From the NCBI RefSeq assembly GCF_000316115.1, contig NZ_JH993797.1:3706486-3770485 (forward strand): a DNA stretch of 64,000 bases, written 5' to 3'. This document shows, piece after piece, positions 15,658-26,496 of the stretch. The DNA is from Leptolyngbya sp. PCC 7375. GTDB taxonomy: Bacteria; Cyanobacteriota; Cyanobacteriia; Phormidesmidales; Phormidesmidaceae. The notes under the pieces were generated by a model, which made no database searches, had not been told where the DNA came from, and was given only the letters and a program-made list of their open reading frames with translations. A program made the translations under genes and the position numbers. The number at the start of each line of letters is the position of its first letter. Positions within the stretch are counted from its first letter, which is position 1.

Positions 15658-17808
15658 GTGCTTCGGCAGCGAAATCACGTCTACCTCGGCAGGTAATTTA
15701 TCCCGACTGCTACGGGTCCATTAGACTGCGTTCGAATCAGAACGTGAGGCTATAGAGATCCCGATGTCAGGCAAGCAACAAGGAAAATTACTGCCCATGG
15801 TGAAATTTAGAGAAATCATCCGACTTCATGAACTCGGTTATAACCAAACGGAGATCGCCCGTAGTTGTGTAGTGGCTCGTTCAACGGTGCAAGACTATAT
15901 CCGTCGAGCGAGTGCAAAAGGCCTGAGGTATGAGCAGCTTCAGACTATGAGCGATAGTGAGGCCCAAGCCTTTTTAGGCAAAAAAACAGCGACAGCCATC
16001 ACCAAACAGAGATCGATTTTGACTCGGTTCACCGTGAATTAGGGCCGAAAGGCGTCACCCTGTCATTGCTGTGGCAAGAAGGGCTAGATCGAGGTGATTG
16101 GACGCTGAGTTATGGACAATTTTGCCGTCGCTATAACCGCTGGAAAGGGCGGCAGAATCTATCGATGCGGCAGACCTATACTGGCGGAGAGAAACTGTTT
16201 GTAGATTATTGCGGGGTTACCGTTCGCGTCACACAGCCGGTGACCGGTGAAGTGACAATCGCTCAAATCTTTGTCGCTTGTCTGGGTGCGAGCAACTATA
16301 CGTTTGCCGAAGCCACAGCCAGTCAAACTCTGCCGAATTGGATTGGCTCCCACCAACGGGCCTTAGCATTCTTTGGGGGAGTACCCGCCTCGATTGTGCC
16401 TGACAATTTGAAATCAGGGGTAACCGATCCGTGTCGCTATGAACCGGGTATCAATCGAAGCTATCAAGACTTTGCCGAGCACTATCAGGTGGCAGTTATC
16501 CCAGCTAGACCGAAAGCCCCCCGAGATAAATCTAAAGTGGAAAAAGCGGTCCAGGAAGTCGAACGACAAATTTTAGCCCCCTTACGGCATCAGTCATTCG
16601 GGAGTGTGGGTGATCTCAATGCGGCGATGCGCCCCTTACTCAAGCAACTCAATGACCGGACGATGTACGCCTATGGGGTGTCTCGTCGTGAACTGTTTGA
16701 GCGGGTAGATCAAGGCGCACTGAAGCCATTACCTCGCTGTCCATTTGTCTTTGCGGCCTGGAAGCGGGCGAAGGTCAATCCGGATTATCACATTGATGTC
16801 AATCGCCATTATTATTCGATGTACTAGCCTCAATACCTCCATCAATGTCTAAATCATCATATTGAGGTGTCATAAGTAAGGACTTATTTTCAGATAGTGT
16901 CATTCGGCTATTCCTTCAAGGGGATGTTTTAGTCATTTCAGAGTCAGGGGCAACGGTGGGGTCTTCACCTTTCCACCGCTGATGTAAGATGTCGGGTGCA
17001 GAACGTTGCCGCTGCTTCCTCAGTCGTTCAAGCTCATTGTCGTCGGCCCAGATAATCCAGTACTTGGGTGGCTGAGTTAGTTGTCTAGCTTTTTAACCCA
17101 TCCTCGTTGAACCCAACTATGCAATGTTGCCGCAGGCATATCCAATTCTCTGGCTAAATCAGGAAGCCGCCACTCATTATCAGCTAAAAGGATGTGTGGT
17201 TTAGGGGGGCTCTGCTTTCCCAAGCCTAGCTGGCGCATTAAGGCTCGAACCATTTCCTGAGTAAATGTTTTTTGGCGTTTGGGGGGATAAAACCCTTGTT
17301 GGTGAAGCCGTGTAATGATCTCGTTAGCCGTCATATTAGACTGAGCACATTGGGTTAGGCACTCGCAAAGCTGAGGGTAGTTACTCAGTTGAGACCATTT
17401 TCCGACAGGTCGGATAATACGAGCATGAGAAGAGAATCCTCCCGCCCAGTCAATATTAACATGAACCAACTCACTCTCTCCTTCCACCTTCACCCTAATA
17501 GCTTGAATTACTTGCCGGATAATTTCTTTGCGCTGAGCATGGGTTGTTGTTTCTGCATTCCACAAAGCCGGAAGACTATTAGCCAGTTGTCGAATTGAGT
17601 GTTTTTCTGTCTCAGAAAGCTGCCTAGGTTGTTGGCAACAGAATCTTTGATATTCTTCTTGAAGTTGTTTTTGCGCACTTAGTTTTGCTTCCCAATCTTG
17701 AGCCAACTGTCTTGCGACCAAGCGATTTTCCGGTTCTATAAAACGATAGTGTCTCCCTGCACGCTCAGCCTCAAATTTAGCCCGTTCTAAACGCTGTTTC
17801 CATAACTG

Positions 17809-18944
17809 TAGGAGTTACGCATTGACAAAAGTCCATCCATAGTATCAAGCGAAGGTGGCTTCTGTTGCATGGTCCAGAATAAACTGACGGATGACTGGCA
17901 CAAACAACTGTCTCGATATCTCGTAACAGTTTCCAATCACCCCTTGAATACACAAGGTTTGTAACTTACCAAATGCTCGCAGTGCACAATAGAAATGATT
18001 GCGAATAGCCTGTTCATCTCGAACATAGAGTCTCTCAATATTGCATACTTGTTTGATCACTCGATGAAAACACTCGATTTGCCAATGCTCGTCATGGACT
18101 TGCTTGAATTCAGCCCGAGTCAAGTGATTCAATTGCTCTAGGGTAGGCTGGTAGATGATGTAATAACGGGGTTCGTTTTTGAACGACTGACAAAACACCT
18201 TAACCCAGCCAAACTCCTTGAGATACACCACTAATCCCGATTCTGGAATCTCTAAACTCTTTACCTGCACTAGCTTGCCACGTTCCAAAGAGACCTTTCG
18301 ATTATCGGCAATCCCGAATAGAAAACCCACTTTCTCGTTTCTGAGAAACTTCAGATTCTCAAGACTTGAATACCAACTATCGCCCGTCACCCAGGTCGGT
18401 TTAATACCCCACTGCTTGACGTCGAGCACCATCTCTCTGAAATAGTCGTTTTTGGTTTTACCCTCCCGTTTATCGTAAATGCGAAAGTTAACGGGATATG
18501 AATGCCCGGATAGATCAGTGTAGTACAATGTAATGAGATTAATCCCTTTGACTGTCCGTTTATGTTTGCCTGACCAAAAATAGCCCACGAAGGCACTCTT
18601 TTTCTGGTCTCGATAGGGTTTATCTTCAACGCTATCATCCACACTCAACGTGCCACCGACTAATGTGATCTCCTCTTTTACTTCGTTGAATAAATCTTCG
18701 GGTGTGTAACGTTCTCGTAATAAAAACCGATTCACACTATCGTGACTCACGTCTTCCAGGATTTCCGCTAACCGAACACAGCTGACATATTTGGGCTCTG
18801 CCATCAGGAATAAGGTGTAGAGGCTACAGTTGCAATGCGCCGTTGACGGTTTGGATAGCTCACGCATCGCTGGGTTAGACAGGAACAGATAGGGACACCT
18901 ATATCACTTCATAGCTTTGCTATTTTGTCAATGCGTAAGTTCTA
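17809..18944 (-). mobile_element. IS701-like insertion sequence (1136 bp)
   Basis: The inverted ends share TTACGCATTGACAAAA and, outside it, TAGAAC or TAGGAG, giving 20 of 22 matching bases. The 5-bp direct repeat AACTG lies at 17804-17808 and 18945-18949. Removing the element plus one repeat rejoins the serine recombinase frame (LDQ-LWKQ). This is the innermost of three nested levels: dndD, IS21-A, recombinase element, this IS. Confidence 0.9.
17845..18867 (-). CDS. IS701-like transposase
   Basis: The 340-aa protein resembles transposases usually annotated as IS701 family in cyanobacteria: FLMAEPKYVSCVRLAEIL, a DDE core with LSVDDSVEDKPY, WVTGDSWYSS and a C-terminal HWQIECFHRVIKQVCNIER carrying the catalytic Glu. 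The frame is intact. The family name is by recollection of similar proteins, and it is in any case an IS4-superfamily DDE enzyme. Confidence 0.85.
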   Translation of the reverse strand: MRELSKPSTAHCNCSLYTLFLMAEPKYVSCVRLAEILEDVSHDSVNRFLLRERYTPEDLFNEVKEEITLVGGTLSVDDSVEDKPYRDQKKSAFVGYFWSGKHKRTVKGINLITLYYTDLSGHSYPVNFRIYDKREGKTKNDYFREMVLDVKQWGIKPTWVTGDSWYSSLENLKFLRNEKVGFLFGIADNRKVSLERGKLVQVKSLEIPESGLVVYLKEFGWVKVFCQSFKNEPRYYIIYQPTLEQLNHLTRAEFKQVHDEHWQIECFHRVIKQVCNIERLYVRDEQAIRNHFYCALRAFGKLQTLCIQGVIGNCYEISRQLFVPVIRQFILDHATEATFA

Positions 18945-20211
18945 AACTGGTCAAGTTCATAACGGTTTTGTTCTACCTGCATTGCTACCGACAAAGATAA
19001 CTCTATAGCTGCTGGTTTTAAGGCTGCCAATACTTGTTCAGTCACATATTCGTCTAAACAATCTCCTGATAAGCATTGACAAAGGGGGCCACCATGCTCA
19101 GCAGCTTCACGCCTACAAACATAACGAGGGGCACCTCTCCTGTGATACTGCACACTCATTCGATTCCCGCATCGTTGACAAACGACCAGGCCAGAGAGCA
19201 GTGCCCTGCCTTGACGAGCATTACCTCGTTCATTGGCACGATTTTGATTCGCTTTAAGTTGAGCACGGTTCTGTTGATATTGTTCCCAAGAAATATAGGC
19301 AGGATGATGGTTTTTAATCAGGACTAACCACTCTTCAGGTGGTTTCACAACAAGTCCCGTATGAGGTCGACCGGCTTTGTGTTTGCGTGGGTCAATTTGT
19401 TTACGGCCATAGGTATAGGCTCCCGTGTACGCAGGATGATTGAGCAGACTCAGTAACGTAGACCGACTCGGACGTCGCCATTCTAGTTCACCCTTATTAG
19501 CCCCATGGAGGGCTCGCACACCAAGCTGAATTTGATGGAGGGCTAGGTAACGTAATACGGCATGGACAGTGCCTAATTCTTCAAACTTGCGAAAGATGAG
19601 ACGAATGACTTGTTGAGCTTGTTCATCCGGGTCAAAGCAAATATCTCCCGATGGGCGACGCACATACCCAATCGGTAAATGAAATCCCAGTTCACCGCGT
19701 TGAGCTTTGTTGAGTCGTCCTTGTAGCATTCGTTGTTTCAAGACGTGGAGCTCGATCTCCGAAAAAGATCCCTTCAACCCCAACAAGAGCCTGTCGTTGT
19801 AATGACTCGGATCATAAATGCCATCGAGATCTGCTATTAGCGTACCGAACAGTGCACAGATTTCTAACAGTTGATGCCAATCTTTTGAGGAACGGGCCAG
19901 GCGAGACATTTCGATGCCTAATATCAGGCCAACATGGTTGAGCCCGACCTCGCTCACTAATCGCTGAAAGCCCACTCGCCCCTCCACACTGCTACCAGAC
20001 TTCCCTAAATCATCATCGATAATCAGAACTCGTTCCGGTTGCCAGCCCAGAGCTTTTGCTCGATTGGCGAGACCATACTGAAGGCGTGTCGATTCTTGGT
20101 GCTCGGAGACCTGTTGTAAGGTTGATTGACGCACGTATACCGCCGCTAAGCGGTCAAGATGTGAAGCCTGAATCTTGTCGGAGGGCCAGCTACTGATCTC
20201 ATCTTTGAGGT

Positions 20212-20448
20212 TCATCTTCTTCCTCCTCCTGAGTTTGAATAGCCATCTGGCTCTCCAGCATTTGGCTCAGGACACTGACAAGTCGTTTCTGATTCGCCTT
20301 GGGTAGATTGCTCCACAGCGTCTCTACACTCTGGCAAATAGACGGGGGGGGGTGATTGGCTGATACATGATGGCTCAGGTGATAATTGCACTGCCTTTAT
20401 TTTGGCAACTAAGGCAACCAGTCGTTGCAATCCATCAATGCCAATCAC
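20212..20448 (-). CDS. Small protein upstream of the serine recombinase
   Basis: A 78-aa frame starting at a GTG overlaps the recombinase start by four bases (an ATGA junction), suggesting translational coupling. It begins IGIDGLQRLVALVAKIKAVQL and becomes low-complexity towards the end (Ser/Gly/Arg). I do not recognise a family. The frame stays open upstream to the element's end, so the start is uncertain. Confidence 0.45.
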   Translation of the reverse strand: MIGIDGLQRLVALVAKIKAVQLSPEPSCISQSPPPVYLPECRDAVEQSTQGESETTCQCPEPNAGEPDGYSNSGGGRR

Positions 20449-21005
20449 AATTAACTTTTTCGACCGATTTGTATTGATGGGGGCATTATGGCTAGTAGAT
20501 GTCGGTGCCCTACTGGTATGTCGGACGCCAAGTGATGGTCAAAACCAGTGAGCAGCTGGTGGAGGTGTTCTATGAAAATAAGCGAATTTCAGCCCACCCT
20601 CGTTCAACCTTAGTCCATCGCCATAGCACCTTGGATCATCACATGCCGCCAGAGCATTGGGCCTACAAGCGTCAGTCACGGGAGTCTTTTTTGGCGTGGG
20701 CACACCAGATCGGCCCCCAAACTCGCACCCAGGTAGAGACGATTTTTGAGAGCAAATCCCATGACGAGCAGGCCTTTCGTTCCCTCAAAGGACTCCAGAG
20801 TTTAGCCACCCGCTATGGAGCTGACCGATTAGAAGATGCGTGCAAACGCGCCAACATCTTCGCCATGTCAGGCTATCAGCGACTCAAGCATATTCTCCAA
20901 CATCATCTTGATAAAACCCCTGTCCTAATTGACGTGCCTGCGCCCCCGAGTATTGACCACGACAATGTTCGGGGCAGTGCCTACTACAACTAATACAACT
21001 CGATA

Positions 21006-21773
21006 GTGACCCCCATCATGCAACAAACCATTGAACAACTCAAAGACCTCAAACTCCATGGCCTACTCGACGCCTGGTGTGAACAACACGAACAGCCCAC
21101 CTATCATGACCTGAGCTTTGATGAACGATTTGCCTTACTGGTCGAGCGTGAGCATATCAGACGGCAAAACCAACGCCTCAAGCGCCGACTCAAGCAAGCC
21201 CAACTCTTTATGGGAGCCACCCTGAGTGAGGTGGATTTTCAAGTGGCACGGGGCTTGAAAAAAGCTCAATTCTTGGACTGGGCTCAGGGGCAATGGCTCA
21301 CTCAGCATCTCAACCTCATCATGGTGGGGCCGACCGGGGTGGGCAAGACCTTTCTCGCCTGTACCCTAGCAGATCATCTGTGTAAGCATGGCCAGTCGGT
21401 TCGCTATCTCAAAACCGCTAATCTCATTGCTGAGTTGAAATTTGCAAAGGCCGATGGCTCTTTCCCTAAATTCCGTAAACACTTGGCTGCCTTTGATTTA
21501 CTCATCTTTGATGAATGGCTCAGAGACCCGTTGACACCCAATGATGCTCGTGAAATTCTCGACCTCCTTGATGACCGCTTTCGGCAGGCCTCGTGTCTCT
21601 TTGCCTCTCAGTTTCCTATCAAGGATTGGCATCAGAAGATTCAAGACTCCACCCTCGCCGATGCCATTCTTGACCGCATTGTCCATGATTCCTTGAAACT
21701 CACTCTCAAGGGCGAATCCATGCGTAAACTCACCAGTCAACTTAACGCTCAAGGCAAGGAGGAACCCTCATAA
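21006..21773 (+). CDS. IstB-type ATPase of IS21 element A
   Basis: The 255-aa protein is an IstB-like AAA+ helper ATPase, with Walker A GPTGVGKTF and Walker B LLIFDEW. It would load and position IstA at target DNA. The frame is intact although istA of the same element is broken. It follows istA with a 12-bp gap. Confidence 0.93.
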   Translation: MTPIMQQTIEQLKDLKLHGLLDAWCEQHEQPTYHDLSFDERFALLVEREHIRRQNQRLKRRLKQAQLFMGATLSEVDFQVARGLKKAQFLDWAQGQWLTQHLNLIMVGPTGVGKTFLACTLADHLCKHGQSVRYLKTANLIAELKFAKADGSFPKFRKHLAAFDLLIFDEWLRDPLTPNDAREILDLLDDRFRQASCLFASQFPIKDWHQKIQDSTLADAILDRIVHDSLKLTLKGESMRKLTSQLNAQGKEEPS

Positions 21774-21930
21774 TCTGATGCCAACCCATGACCAGATTTA
21801 ACCCTTTGAGATCTGGTCATCACTCAGTCATTTCTTCAATGCTAGATTATGATTTTATTACCTGTCTCGGTGGACCCTGATCTCACGCCTTAAAGTGGGG
21901 GGGGCCGAAGTGGACATCATTCTGCCGAAG

Positions 21931-22845
21931 TCATGCAAATATGCAAGATGAGAGCTGATTACCTTCTTGATCAAAGAGAGAGAGCTGAAAGGTATCGGTA
22001 TCGATCTGTACGCGGTGGACAAAATCGGGTTTGCGTAACAGGTACAGAAAATGTTTGGTTACCAGTTCTTCTAGACGGTTGAGCTTGTGTAGCTTCAGCC
22101 GCTGCTTAAACTCAGCTAGAGTATGTTTCACCTTGTTGGCAGTGGTCAGCATGTGATTGGTATTTTTTAGGTCAATGGCCAGCTGACTGTAGGACTGTAA
22201 ATCTTTTTTTGTGCGTTCAATCTGCTGGTTGATTTGGTCGATTTGACGATCTAGCTGGGCGGCTTCGGCAGTCAGTTTTGCTAGCTTAGTTTGTCCCTCA
22301 GTTACCGCTTGGGATAGTGTTTGATAGGTTTCTGCAGTGGCGGCGGTCGCTAAATATCGTTCCAGAGCTTCGCTTTCGGACTGAGTTTTCTGAATCGACT
22401 TGAGCAGTTGTTTTACCTTACGGCGCTGGTTTGGCAGAGTGTGCTTCAGGGTTTGGCCCAACTGGTGAAGGTTGGCAGAATCAAGGTCCAGATAGGGTTC
22501 TTCGATGGCGTAGGCCATGGTTTGATACTGGGTGTCGAGAAACTCGGCTAGCTGCTGGGCTTGGCCTGAATCAAAATTATCTTTGGCAAAGGCTAGCAAT
22601 GCCTGGTTTTGATCGTCGATCAGGTCTCTTGCTAGGTCAAATTGCTGGTGCTTTACTTCATCTTGGGCCTGCGGCTGTGCTTTTTTGAGCAGAGGGCGAA
22701 TCAACATCAGAGGCAGCTCATTGGCTGCTAGTTCCCGTAGGCTTTGGCGAAGGGTTTCGATATCGATTTCTAACTGGGCCTTTTTTGCTTGGAGCGCCGC
22801 ATCTGCTCTTTCTAGATTGGCTTTAATTTCATCGGGATAGCTCAT
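21931..22845 (-). pseudogene. dndD: Chimera: HEPN gene start fused to the middle of dndD
   Basis: The first 19 residues, MSYPDEIKANLERADAALQ, are the typical start of a small HEPN-domain protein that accompanies MNT nucleotidyltransferases. The rest (AKKAQLEIDIETLRQSLRELAA... to LFDQEGNQLSS) is the coiled-coil middle of DndD, ending just before the LSAGE signature where IS21 element A is inserted. No Walker A motif remains. This implies a deletion that removed most of the HEPN gene, the first half of dndD and anything between. The distal dndD part at 13.2-13.7 kb is one base out of frame with this piece when rejoined. A DNA-modifying DndD cannot be made. Confidence 0.8.
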
Positions 22846-23026
22846 AGTTTTATCCCTTCCTGATGAATGTTTCGATATAACTGACTGGTTGCAGCCATAA
22901 ACTTATCGGCTTCGGCTGGACTAGCCGAAATCCAGTGACTAGCCTCTAGTTGCAAAGGGTACAACAGATCTACGATAGTTCTAAGCTCCTGCCCATAGTC
23001 AAAGGGACCAGGTAGCACTACTGTGA

Positions 23027-23451
23027 ATTCCGGAAATTATGGCCGGAGTGATTCCGGAAATTATGGCCGCTGACAACAGTCTCTTTTTGTGCGTAATCTG
23101 CCTGTTTGGCAATTGCACGATGAGACTCTATACAGGTGTTCAGTTGCTAGGAGCGATAGATGGTTCAACGATTTAGAGACCCAGACAATTCTCTCGGGAT
23201 CGTCCCGTCACAGACGGGATTGAGTCGGCGGCATCAGTGCTAGATCAGGCTGGAGTTCGGACTCAGGTGTGCCCCTGGAATCGCTTATTCCGGAATTATG
23301 GCCGGAGTGATGCCGACAATGCTCAGTATGGATTCCGGAAATTATGGCCACCGTGGCTTCAGTCACCTGAGCCGTCGATTCCGGAAATTATGACCGGGGT
23401 AATTCCGGCAATGCTAGTGGTCGATTCCGGAAATTATGGCCAGGGTGATGC
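23027..23451 (+). repeat. Terminal repeats of IS21 element B
   Basis: Six copies of ATTCCGGAAATTATGGCC or near variants start at about 23027, 23051, 23287, 23332, 23378 and 23434, with a degenerate copy near 23402. Two inverted copies lie at the right end (27331-27348 and 27365-27381). They are presumed IstA binding sites. The irregular spacing (24 to 236 bp) rules out a CRISPR array. Confidence 0.85.
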
Positions 23452-24220
23452 CGGTCATACAGGCTTCAGTGAAACAGGGGTGCTTGCTTATATAGTGCCG
23501 TGTTGGCACCTCAGGCATCCGCCCCAATGTCGATGTTTAGTAATCAGGTCCGTTATATGGTTCAGCAACTCAGAAATGCCAATGTACCCCCGGAAAAATC
23601 CACGACCTTACGGGTGTGAGTGAACGTAGTATCCGCCGGATAGTGCAAGAACCCGAGATCACCTGCGTAGAGGAACCGCCGTCAGGTCAGCGAAAAGGAG
23701 CGGGTCGTCCCAGCGAGGTGGTCCACTATAGCGAGACCATTCGTGAGTGGTTGAGTGAAGCCCCGTGACCCCAGCCGATGGTCCGATGAAAAGCCGAGAA
23801 GTCTTAGCCCGTCTACGTCAGCAAGGCTATAAAGGGGGTAAAACAGCGGTCTATGAGCTAGTCAAACAATTGCGTCCCGCCAAATCCGTGGTGCCGATAG
23901 TGCGATTCGAAGGACTGCCGGGTGAATTTACCCAACATGATTTTGGCCAACGCCGGGTGCAGTATGCCGATGGTCGCATTGAGGTGGTGAAATTCTTTGC
24001 CTCGCGCCTGAAGTACTCACGGTATGTGGATGTGCAGGTGGTGGCCAACGAACAACAAGAAACAGTGGTGCGGTGTTTACTCAAAGCATTTGAGACCTTT
24101 GGCGGCGATCCGCTGATGGGGGTATTCGATAACATGAGTAGTGCGGTGAAGTCACGAGAAGTACTGGCTGATGGCACTGTTAAAGTGCATTGGACCGACC
24201 GCTTTGCCCAAGTGTGTATC

Positions 24221-25713
24221 CAATGGCACTGACTTAAAAGTGCACAAAGTAGAAAAAGGCTGCAAGGCTTGATAAATATATATCAAGGCCCTGCAAGCCA
24301 ACAATAAATCACTTTCTACTATGCCGAAGTCAGCCGAAATTCTCAAGCACCAGTTATTCAAAAGTATCGGTTCGCCGTGGCAAGATATCCTACCGGAAGC
24401 AAGACTCGATGAGCTTCTGGCTGAAGAAGGGATCACCTACCGAAATCGTTTGTATACCCCCATCGTGACGGTATGGGGCATGCTATATCAAGCGTTATCA
24501 GCCGATAAAAGCCTCCGCAACACCGTCAAGTGCTTCACCACCTGGTTAACCGCCGCAGGCGTTACCCCTCCGTCATCGGATACCGGAGCTTACAGCAAAG
24601 CTCGCGACCGGTTGCCGGAATCACTCCTCCAACGTCTTATCCCCGAAACAACCGAGCAGTTGGAACAGACGGTGCCCAAGGCGCATTACGTGGTGTGGTC
24701 GTCGGGTGAGAGTCTTTGATGGAACGACGGTATTGATGGCCGATAGTGAGGCCAATCAAGCGGTCTATCCTCAACATGGTAATCAAGCGGTCGGATGTGG
24801 CTTTCCACTGGCTCGGGTGGTGGTGTTTTTCTGTTTACTAACCGGGGCAGTGGTGTCAGGGTGTATTGCACCGAAGACAACCAGTGAAATCGTCATGAGC
24901 CGTTTGTTGTATCAGGACTTAGCGCCCGATGATGTGGCCATGGGAGACCAAGCCTTTGGCAGCTATGTTGACTTAGCCCTGATTCAGCAGCAAGAGGCCG
25001 ATGGGGTCTTGCGTAAACATCATGCTCGGCACACTGATTTTCGTAAAGGTCTCAGGCATGGTCCTGGCGACCACCAAGTCGTCTGGCACAAACCCAAGCG
25101 ACGACCGGGTCATATGAATACAGATGAGTTTGCAGCCATTTCCCAGACATTGACGGTTAGAGAAGTGCGTCTGAAGCTATCTCGTAACGGGTTTCGAGAC
25201 CAGTTCATCATCATTGTTACCACCCTATTGGATGCCAAACAGTATCCTGCTAGTCAATTAACCCGTCTTTATGGATGGCGGTGGCATGCGGCAGAAGTCA
25301 ATTTACGTCATCTCAAAACGACACTCAAAAATGGAGAGGCTCACAGCCAAAACACCGGACATGGTCCGTAAGGAAATTTGGTCTCACATGCTAGCCTACA
25401 ATGTGCTGCGTAGTGTGATGGAACAGGCCTCTCCATTATTGCACTATGAGCGTAATCGTCTCTCCCTACAGGGGGCTCGGCAACACTTTCAGCAAATTCT
25501 TGCATTATTAGCAACAACATCGAACGCGACACGGCAACGACTCTACGACCATTTGCTCCAAGATATTGCCTCTGACCCGTTGCCTCAACGGCCTAATCGG
25601 CATGAACCTAGAGTCGTCAAACGTAGGCCAAAACCGTTTCCCAGAATGCGACAACCTCGTAATATTCTCAAAGCTAAGCTGGCTGCTTGATTAGACTTAT
25701 GTCAGTGCCATTG
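24221..25713 (+). mobile_element. IS4-family insertion sequence (1493 bp)
   Basis: Ends are CAATGGCACTGAC and its inverse, flanked by the 11-bp direct repeat AAGTGTGTATC at 24210-24220 and 25714-25724. The long duplication suits IS4-type elements. Its removal rejoins istA of element B (FAQVCI-DCGLIPLACW). Confidence 0.92.
24321..25690 (+). pseudogene. IS4-family transposase, frameshifted
   Basis: Three overlapping frames together make one transposase: 24321-24719 (N-terminal, ILKHQLFKSIGSPWQDILPE), about 24706-25371 (DDE core with RVFDGTTVLMAD, DVAMGDQAFGSYVD and the YGWRWHAAEVNLRHLKTTLK signature holding the catalytic Glu) and about 25330-25690 (C-terminal, IWSHMLAYNVLRSVM). Two one-base shifts, near 24710 and 25330, break it. 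The second falls in or near a run of A. Confidence 0.85.
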
Positions 25714-26496
25714 AAGTGTGTATCGACTGTGGATTAATTCCCCTGGCCTGTTGGCCCTATCGCCCTCAGCAAAAAGGGTCGGTGGAAAATCTAGTGGGTT
25801 TTGTCAAGGGCAACTTCTTTTGTGGGCGACAGTTTAAGGACCGTGATGATCTCATCGAGCAGATGCAAGCATGGGTCACCTACGTCAATCGAGAACGCAA
25901 AATGTGATGCGACTGGCGAGATTCCCCAAGTCCGCCTGCTGAAAGAATCGCTCAAGCCCTGTGCCCATAAGGCTGAAACCTATGCCTTCAAAGTCAGTGT
26001 GGTGGTTCGTCCCACGGCTCGGGCGCACTATCGAGGCATGGAATATTCGGTGCCAGCTGACGCCATCGGCCAGACGGTGACCCTACATCTCCAACAGACT
26101 CAGGTGTCGATCTATTTGGCAGAGCGTCACCTGGGTGACCATCCTCGGACACCCGCGAATGGCAAGTCCAGTGTTTTACATGAGCATGCCCAACAACTGT
26201 TTATCTTTAAGCGTGGTAAACCCTTTGCTCAGCGCCAAATTCTGTTGGACCTCGACCCGTTGGTGGAACCCTATTTGACTGAACTGGTGCATCGGCGTCC
26301 TCAAACTTGGCAACCCGATGTCGAGACCCTCTATGACCTTTATCAACACATTGGCCGAGCCGACTTCCTCGCGGCAATTGCCTTAGCCACTGAAGAACGC
26401 TGCTTTGGCAGTGAATATGTCCAGGCGATTGTTAACGCCACTCCCGAGGGACTGACACCGCCACCCTTGCCTATTTTGTTCACCTAGATCGATCCG

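Larger units (their letters stand above)
16916..20215 (-). pseudogene. Large serine recombinase, interrupted and frameshifted
   Basis: The N-terminal part (20215 down to 18945) has the resolvase domain with the catalytic serine in VYVRQST, then GIEMSRLARSSKDW, the recombinase domain and a zinc ribbon (VCQRCGNRM...YVC). An IS701-like element cuts it after NRYELDQ. The frame resumes at 17803 with LWKQRLERAKFEAERA, continuing into a C-terminal region that includes a small DNA-binding-like domain (DMPAATLHSWVQRGW). A one-base loss in a run of A near 17087 then shifts the last 50 or so codons (KYWIIWADDNELERLRKQR), which run to 16916. Intact length would be around 710 aa. It would catalyse excision and integration of the surrounding element. 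Confidence 0.88.
16819..20501 (-). mobile_element. Serine-recombinase element inserted in istA
   Basis: The insert has imperfect short inverted ends (ATGTACTAGCC at the left, matching ATCTACTAGCC at the right) and TCG on both sides at 16816-16818 and 20502-20504. It contains a large serine recombinase gene and a small overlapping upstream frame. It is itself interrupted by an IS701-like element. Because ends of such elements are hard to define by eye, the exact cut may be a few bases off, but removing it restores the istA frame. Confidence 0.75.
15764..20993 (+). pseudogene. istA of IS21 element A, frameshifted and interrupted
   Basis: The gene is in three reading pieces: 15764-16042 (helix-turn-helix HELGYNQTEIARSCVVARST), 16066-16818 (integrase core with FVDYCG, VPDNLKSGV and KAPRDKSKVEKAV, the DDE residues) and 20502-20993 (C-terminal WYVGRQVMVKTSEQLVEV). 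A one-base shift separates the first two near 16000, close to a run of seven A. A serine-recombinase element separates the last two, and HYYS joins VPYWYVG in frame once it is removed. IstA is the transposase of IS21. This copy cannot make a full product. Confidence 0.88.
13742..21932 (+). mobile_element. IS21-family element A with nested insertions, inside dndD
   Basis: The element carries istA and istB in the IS21 order and multiple degenerate terminal repeats built from AATGATG and CTTCGGCGGC at the left end, with the matching inverted form GGACATCATTCTGCCGAAGT at the right. This multi-repeat architecture is typical of IS21. ATGCAAA occurs at both outer edges (13735-13741 and 21933-21939). 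The left tip looks shortened, possibly by deletion between two CAAA repeats, so boundaries are good to about 10 bp. It has been invaded by an ISL3 element near its left end and by a serine-recombinase element within istA. Confidence 0.8.
23527..26487 (+). pseudogene. istA of IS21 element B, several frameshifts and an IS insertion
   Basis: The N-terminal part (SNQVRYMVQQLRNANVPP, then HDLTGVSERSIRRIV) shows a one-base loss in a run of A near 23595. A second shift lies near 23767 (REWLSEAP to TPADGP). The DDE core follows (EFTQHDFGQRRVQYADGR, GVFDNMSSAV) until an IS4-family insertion at 24221. The frame resumes at 25725 with CGLIPLACWPYRPQQKGSVEN, breaks again near 25905, and finishes VKVSVVVRP-like to PPPLPILFT at 26487. 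At least three frameshifts plus the IS make it nonfunctional. Confidence 0.88.

Noticed and set aside
15764..16042. Independent 92-aa helix-turn-helix regulator
   Set aside because: It is the N-terminal part of istA, cut off by a frameshift, as shown by continuation in the next frame.
23027..23451. Repeated ATTCCGGAAATTATGGCC units resembling a CRISPR array
   Set aside because: Spacing is irregular (24 to 236 bp), inverted copies lie at the far end of the element, and istA/istB are between them. They are IS21 terminal repeats.
23237..23623. 128-codon open frame at the left end of IS21 element B
   Set aside because: It is composed of end repeats and overlaps the start of istA in another frame. 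No protein-like features.
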